Of a stretch of DNA of 64,000 nt, positions 61,363 through 64,000 are shown piece by piece. The stretch is from contig NZ_JAHMHW010000007.1 in NCBI RefSeq assembly GCF_020169515.1, positions 1 through 64,000 on the forward strand, in the 5' to 3' direction. Source of the stretch: Paenibacillus vietnamensis. Lineage in GTDB: Bacteria; Bacillota; Bacilli; Paenibacillales; Paenibacillaceae. Positions within the stretch are counted from its first letter, which is position 1. Each line of letters begins with the position of its first letter. Position numbers and translations under genes: made by a program. Under the pieces are notes generated by a model that did no database searches, had not been told where the DNA came from, and worked only from the letters and a program-made list of their open reading frames with translations.

Positions 61363-62184
61363 TTGGAAAATATGTTAAGCAAAATCAACGAAGCCGCGGC
61401 GTACATCCGCGACCGTCTGAAAGCCAAACCGCAAATCGGCCTTATTCTGGGCTCGGGCCTCGGCGTCATGGCCGACGAGGTTACCGATGCCATCGTTATT
61501 CCTTATGAACAAATCCCTCACTTCCCTGTTTCAACGGTTGAAGGCCACTCCGGCGAGCTTGTCATCGGACAGCTCGAAGGCAAAACCGTACTCGTCATGA
61601 AGGGCAGGTTCCATTATTACGAAGGTTACTCCATGAAGGAAGTTGTGTTCCCCGTCTATGTCATGAAACAGATCGGGATCGGCACGCTGCTGGTCACAAA
61701 CGCCGCCGGCGGCATGAACCGTTCCTTCGCGGCAGGCGACCTGATGCTGATTACCGATCATATTAACAACACAGGCAGCAATCCGCTTATGGGGGCCAAT
61801 ATTCCGGAGCTCGGTCCTCGCTTTCCGGATATGTCGCAAGCCTACAACCGCGAGCTCCGCTCCATCGTCGCAGGCCGGGCCGAAGCGCTTGGCATCAAGC
61901 TGCAGCAAGGAGTATACGTGAGCATCTCCGGACCGGCCTACTGTACGCCTGCCGAGCTGACGATGATGGCCGGCTGGGGCGCCGACGCCGTCGGCATGTC
62001 GACCGCTCCGGAGGTCATTGCCGCCAACTATGCGGGAATGCGCGTCGCTGGCATTACCTGCATCACCGATATGGCGATCGGCGACGAGCTGGAGCCGCTG
62101 ACCCACGAGCAGGTCGTTCGAGTGGCGGAAGAGGCCCGGCCGACATTCATTTCCCTCGTCAAAGCGTCGGTAGGCACATTTTAG
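61363..62184 (+). CDS. punA: Purine nucleoside phosphorylase
   Basis: This 273-residue trimeric-type phosphorylase splits guanosine and inosine (and deoxy forms) into base and (deoxy)ribose-1-phosphate. Motifs are LILGSGLGVMADEV (phosphate loop), VEGHSGELVIGQ, GRFHYYEGYSM, TNAAGGMN and the base-binding GMSTAPEVIAAN. The start is TTG at 61363 with AAGGAGG eight bases upstream; a longer frame to 61240 has no ribosome site. It is divergent from deoC. Confidence 0.93.
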   Translation: MENMLSKINEAAAYIRDRLKAKPQIGLILGSGLGVMADEVTDAIVIPYEQIPHFPVSTVEGHSGELVIGQLEGKTVLVMKGRFHYYEGYSMKEVVFPVYVMKQIGIGTLLVTNAAGGMNRSFAAGDLMLITDHINNTGSNPLMGANIPELGPRFPDMSQAYNRELRSIVAGRAEALGIKLQQGVYVSISGPAYCTPAELTMMAGWGADAVGMSTAPEVIAANYAGMRVAGITCITDMAIGDELEPLTHEQVVRVAEEARPTFISLVKASVGTF

Positions 62185-62204
62185 CTGAAACTCCGAGGTT
62201 GATA

Positions 62205-62238
62205 ACGCCCCAAGCTGCAGCTTGGGGCGCCTTTTTTG
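62205..62238 (+). terminator. Terminator of purine nucleoside phosphorylase gene
   Basis: CGCCCCAAGCTG and CAGCTTGGGGCG form an uninterrupted palindrome, followed by six T residues. Confidence 0.93.
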
Positions 62239-62359
62239 TTAGCAACATCAAATTATAGTTTCCGGAGCAGATTTGCTCCCGCCCCACTCCGAACCTTCGA
62301 GCGTACTCATCCAACGTCGACGCTTCATGCAGCATCCATAACCGGATTTAGTGCAGTTA

Positions 62360-62545
62360 TTTCTTAAGTAATTTTAGCATTGGAAATGATAAATGGATTC
62401 GATACAGCTAAATAGCCGCTTTTCCTCCAATTCCACCTTTCCCCGCCATTTTGATACATAAAATCCAGCTATTTTTTGAAAAATCGGCACCACGGCGAAA
62501 TTAGATACACGCAATCCATTTATTGCACACATGATCCACGATGTC
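62360..62545 (+). repeat. Dispersed intergenic repeat, family 2, copy 2
   Basis: AT-rich sequence with AAATGGATTCGATACAGCTAAA and AAATCCAGCTATTTT-like blocks that resemble the minus strand of 7395-7570. The whole 62239-62755 gap holds only this and a probable promoter region. Confidence 0.4.
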
Positions 62546-62755
62546 AGCTCCGTTAGCATCGCGCCACCAGCGAGTACCGAGACAAAGGACTTTCGAACCA
62601 CCCTAACCGCGAATTTTGTTGAAAAAAGTCATTTCCATGTAAATATTGGTTGTATTTTGTAGACAAAAGCCTGCACCTGCACTATTCTGTACTAGAAGAG
62701 TACGAGTAAATTACCGGAAGATACTCCAGTTCCCACAACAGGTGAGGTGCACAGC

Positions 62756-64000
62756 TTGACCCCGATTCAGAAACCGGACCGCGAAGCGGATCTGTTCCGC
62801 AGCGCCTTCTATTACGCCCCGACCGGCATGGCTTTAGTCGCCTTAAACGGCCGCATGATGCTCGCCAACCCCTCTGCGCTGGCAATGCTGGGCTACGAGG
62901 AAGAGGAGCTGTACGGCATGACATACGCGGATATTACACATCCCGAAGATGTCGAGCCGGACCTGCACTGCGTCAAACAGCTGCTGAACGGCGAAATCGA
63001 TTCGTATCAGCTTAAGAAACGATATCTACATAAATCAGGAAGCATCGTCACCGCCCTTCTGACAGTGTCGCTCGTTTTCGACAAGCAGGGCATTCCCCTG
63101 CATTTTATTTCGCAGATGCTGGATATGACGAATCAGATGAAAGCCGAGAACGAGGTGCAGCAGCTTACCAGACGGATTTCCAATATTTTGGAGAGCATCT
63201 CGGACGTCTTCTTCACGCTGGACGATCAAGCCCGTTTCATCTATGTCAACAATGCAGCATGCGCCCTGTTCAATAGAACCGAAGAACAACTGATCGGCGA
63301 AAGGATCTGGGCTTTGTTCCCCTGGCTCCGGGAAACCGTCAGCGGCCGGGAATACCGGATCGCTCTCGAGACGCAGCAGCCGCGCATGTACGAACAGTTC
63401 ATTCCCCTGCTTAACCAATGGTTCGAAGCGAATATCTACCCGTCCGAATCCGGCACGTCCATTCATATCCGCGAGGTAACGCGGCGCAAGCGCACGGCCG
63501 ACAAGCTGCAGGAAAGCGAAAAAAGCTTCCGTCTGCTTGCCGAGAATTCCAGCGATATGATCTCGAAGCACGGCCGGGACGGTTCGTTCACCTACGTCTC
63601 GCCTGCCTGCTACCTTCTGCTCGGCTACCGGAACGACGAGATGATTGGACGGACGCCCTTACATTTCTGCCATCCCGACGACAAGCAGCGTATGATCGAT
63701 AACCAGGAGCTGATCTACGTCCAGCAGGATTCGAACACAATTACTTACCGGCTCCGGCGCAAGGACGGCGAGTACCGCTGGTTCGAGACAACGAGCAACG
63801 TCGTCTTCCACGATGAGGATTTGACTTACACGACGGTCGCCGTCTCCAGAGACATCACCCCCCGCAAAGAGGTCGAGCTGCAAATGCTGGAGCAGTACAG
63901 AATTTTGCATGCGCTCTCACATATGGATGAGTTAACAAGCATTGCCAACCGACGCACCTTCGACGAGACCTGGAACCGGGAATGGGAGGATGCGCACCGC
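62756..64000 (+). CDS. PAS-domain diguanylate cyclase, 3' end beyond the window
   Basis: The frame is open from the TTG at 62756, which has GGTGAGGTG upstream, to the last base (415 codons). It codes three PAS domains: about 15-125 (YYAPTGMALVALNGRMMLAN), 145-250 (SISDVFFTLDDQARFIYVNN) and 265-385 (NSSDMISKHGRDGSFTYVSP, with a PAC ending VAVSRDITPRKEV). The start of a GGDEF domain follows (HMDELTSIANRRTFDETWNR). There is no membrane helix, so it is a cytoplasmic sensor expected to make c-di-GMP. The active site lies outside the window. Confidence 0.87.
   Translation, partial: MTPIQKPDREADLFRSAFYYAPTGMALVALNGRMMLANPSALAMLGYEEEELYGMTYADITHPEDVEPDLHCVKQLLNGEIDSYQLKKRYLHKSGSIVTALLTVSLVFDKQGIPLHFISQMLDMTNQMKAENEVQQLTRRISNILESISDVFFTLDDQARFIYVNNAACALFNRTEEQLIGERIWALFPWLRETVSGREYRIALETQQPRMYEQFIPLLNQWFEANIYPSESGTSIHIREVTRRKRTADKLQESEKSFRLLAENSSDMISKHGRDGSFTYVSPACYLLLGYRNDEMIGRTPLHFCHPDDKQRMIDNQELIYVQQDSNTITYRLRRKDGEYRWFETTSNVVFHDEDLTYTTVAVSRDITPRKEVELQMLEQYRILHALSHMDELTSIANRRTFDETWNREWEDAHR

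Overview
The window looks like chromosomal DNA of a spore-forming, Paenibacillus-like Firmicute. The basis is: GC-rich coding regions behind strong GGAGG-type ribosome binding sites; frequent TTG and GTG starts; a Spo0M homologue and a manganese catalase of the spore-coat type; lipoprotein-dependent sugar ABC transporters without their own ATPase; and a membrane-anchored AraC regulator beside an Lpl-type transporter. I see no rRNA, tRNA, CRISPR array, transposase or phage gene. The genus is an inference from gene content.

Layout. 1-360: intergenic repeats. 364-7326: fatty-acid beta-oxidation (fadN and a FadF-type Fe-S oxidoreductase on the minus strand, divergent etfB-etfA on the plus strand, with a cre-like site between). 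7668-9281: a SRAP-family protein lacking most catalytic residues, and an AraC regulator. 9453-11476: a three-gene operon (beta-propeller-like protein, flavodoxin, unknown protein) behind a promoter carrying a perfect Fur box. 11704-18311: a Ugp-like glycerol-phosphate/phosphodiester uptake cluster with two metallophosphoesterases, a tyrosine-phosphatase-fold enzyme and a GntR regulator. 18424-20715: pirin-marR operon with two identical-architecture operators, a hairpin array and a YpmS-like protein. 20859-26823: ilvA, aldo/keto reductase, a UgtP-like glycosyltransferase with an MFS exporter, a VTT-domain protein and a zinc-ribbon protein. 27300-31115: small proteins, an aromatic-acid-exporter-like protein translationally coupled to an AlkC-like DNA glycosylase, and spo0M. 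31209-38472: MHYT histidine kinase, mscL-nudix pair, Cys-rich protein, polysaccharide deacetylase, manganese catalase, TraX-like protein and a Ser/Thr kinase whose 3' end overlaps traX. 38559-45439: small genes, a GGDEF-EAL protein, an OmpR-type regulator and a very large hybrid histidine kinase. 45971-53650: Lpl-type ABC transporter, membrane AraC regulator and a GH29 alpha-L-fucosidase, forming a fucoside-use locus. 53944-64000: HD-GYP protein, PrsA-like foldase, aldose epimerase, AraC regulator, PhyH dioxygenase, deoC, purine nucleoside phosphorylase, and the start of a PAS-GGDEF protein that runs off the window.

The most unusual signal lies between the genes. At least seven copies of a structured element of about 100-150 bp are scattered through the window, all in the same orientation. 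Their predicted stems are kept by compensatory base changes, and two copies have lost the long central hairpin. Two further, less well conserved repeat families also occupy intergenic space. Three c-di-GMP-type proteins (GGDEF-EAL, HD-GYP, PAS-GGDEF) and several AraC regulators point to a signalling-rich, carbohydrate-scavenging lifestyle.
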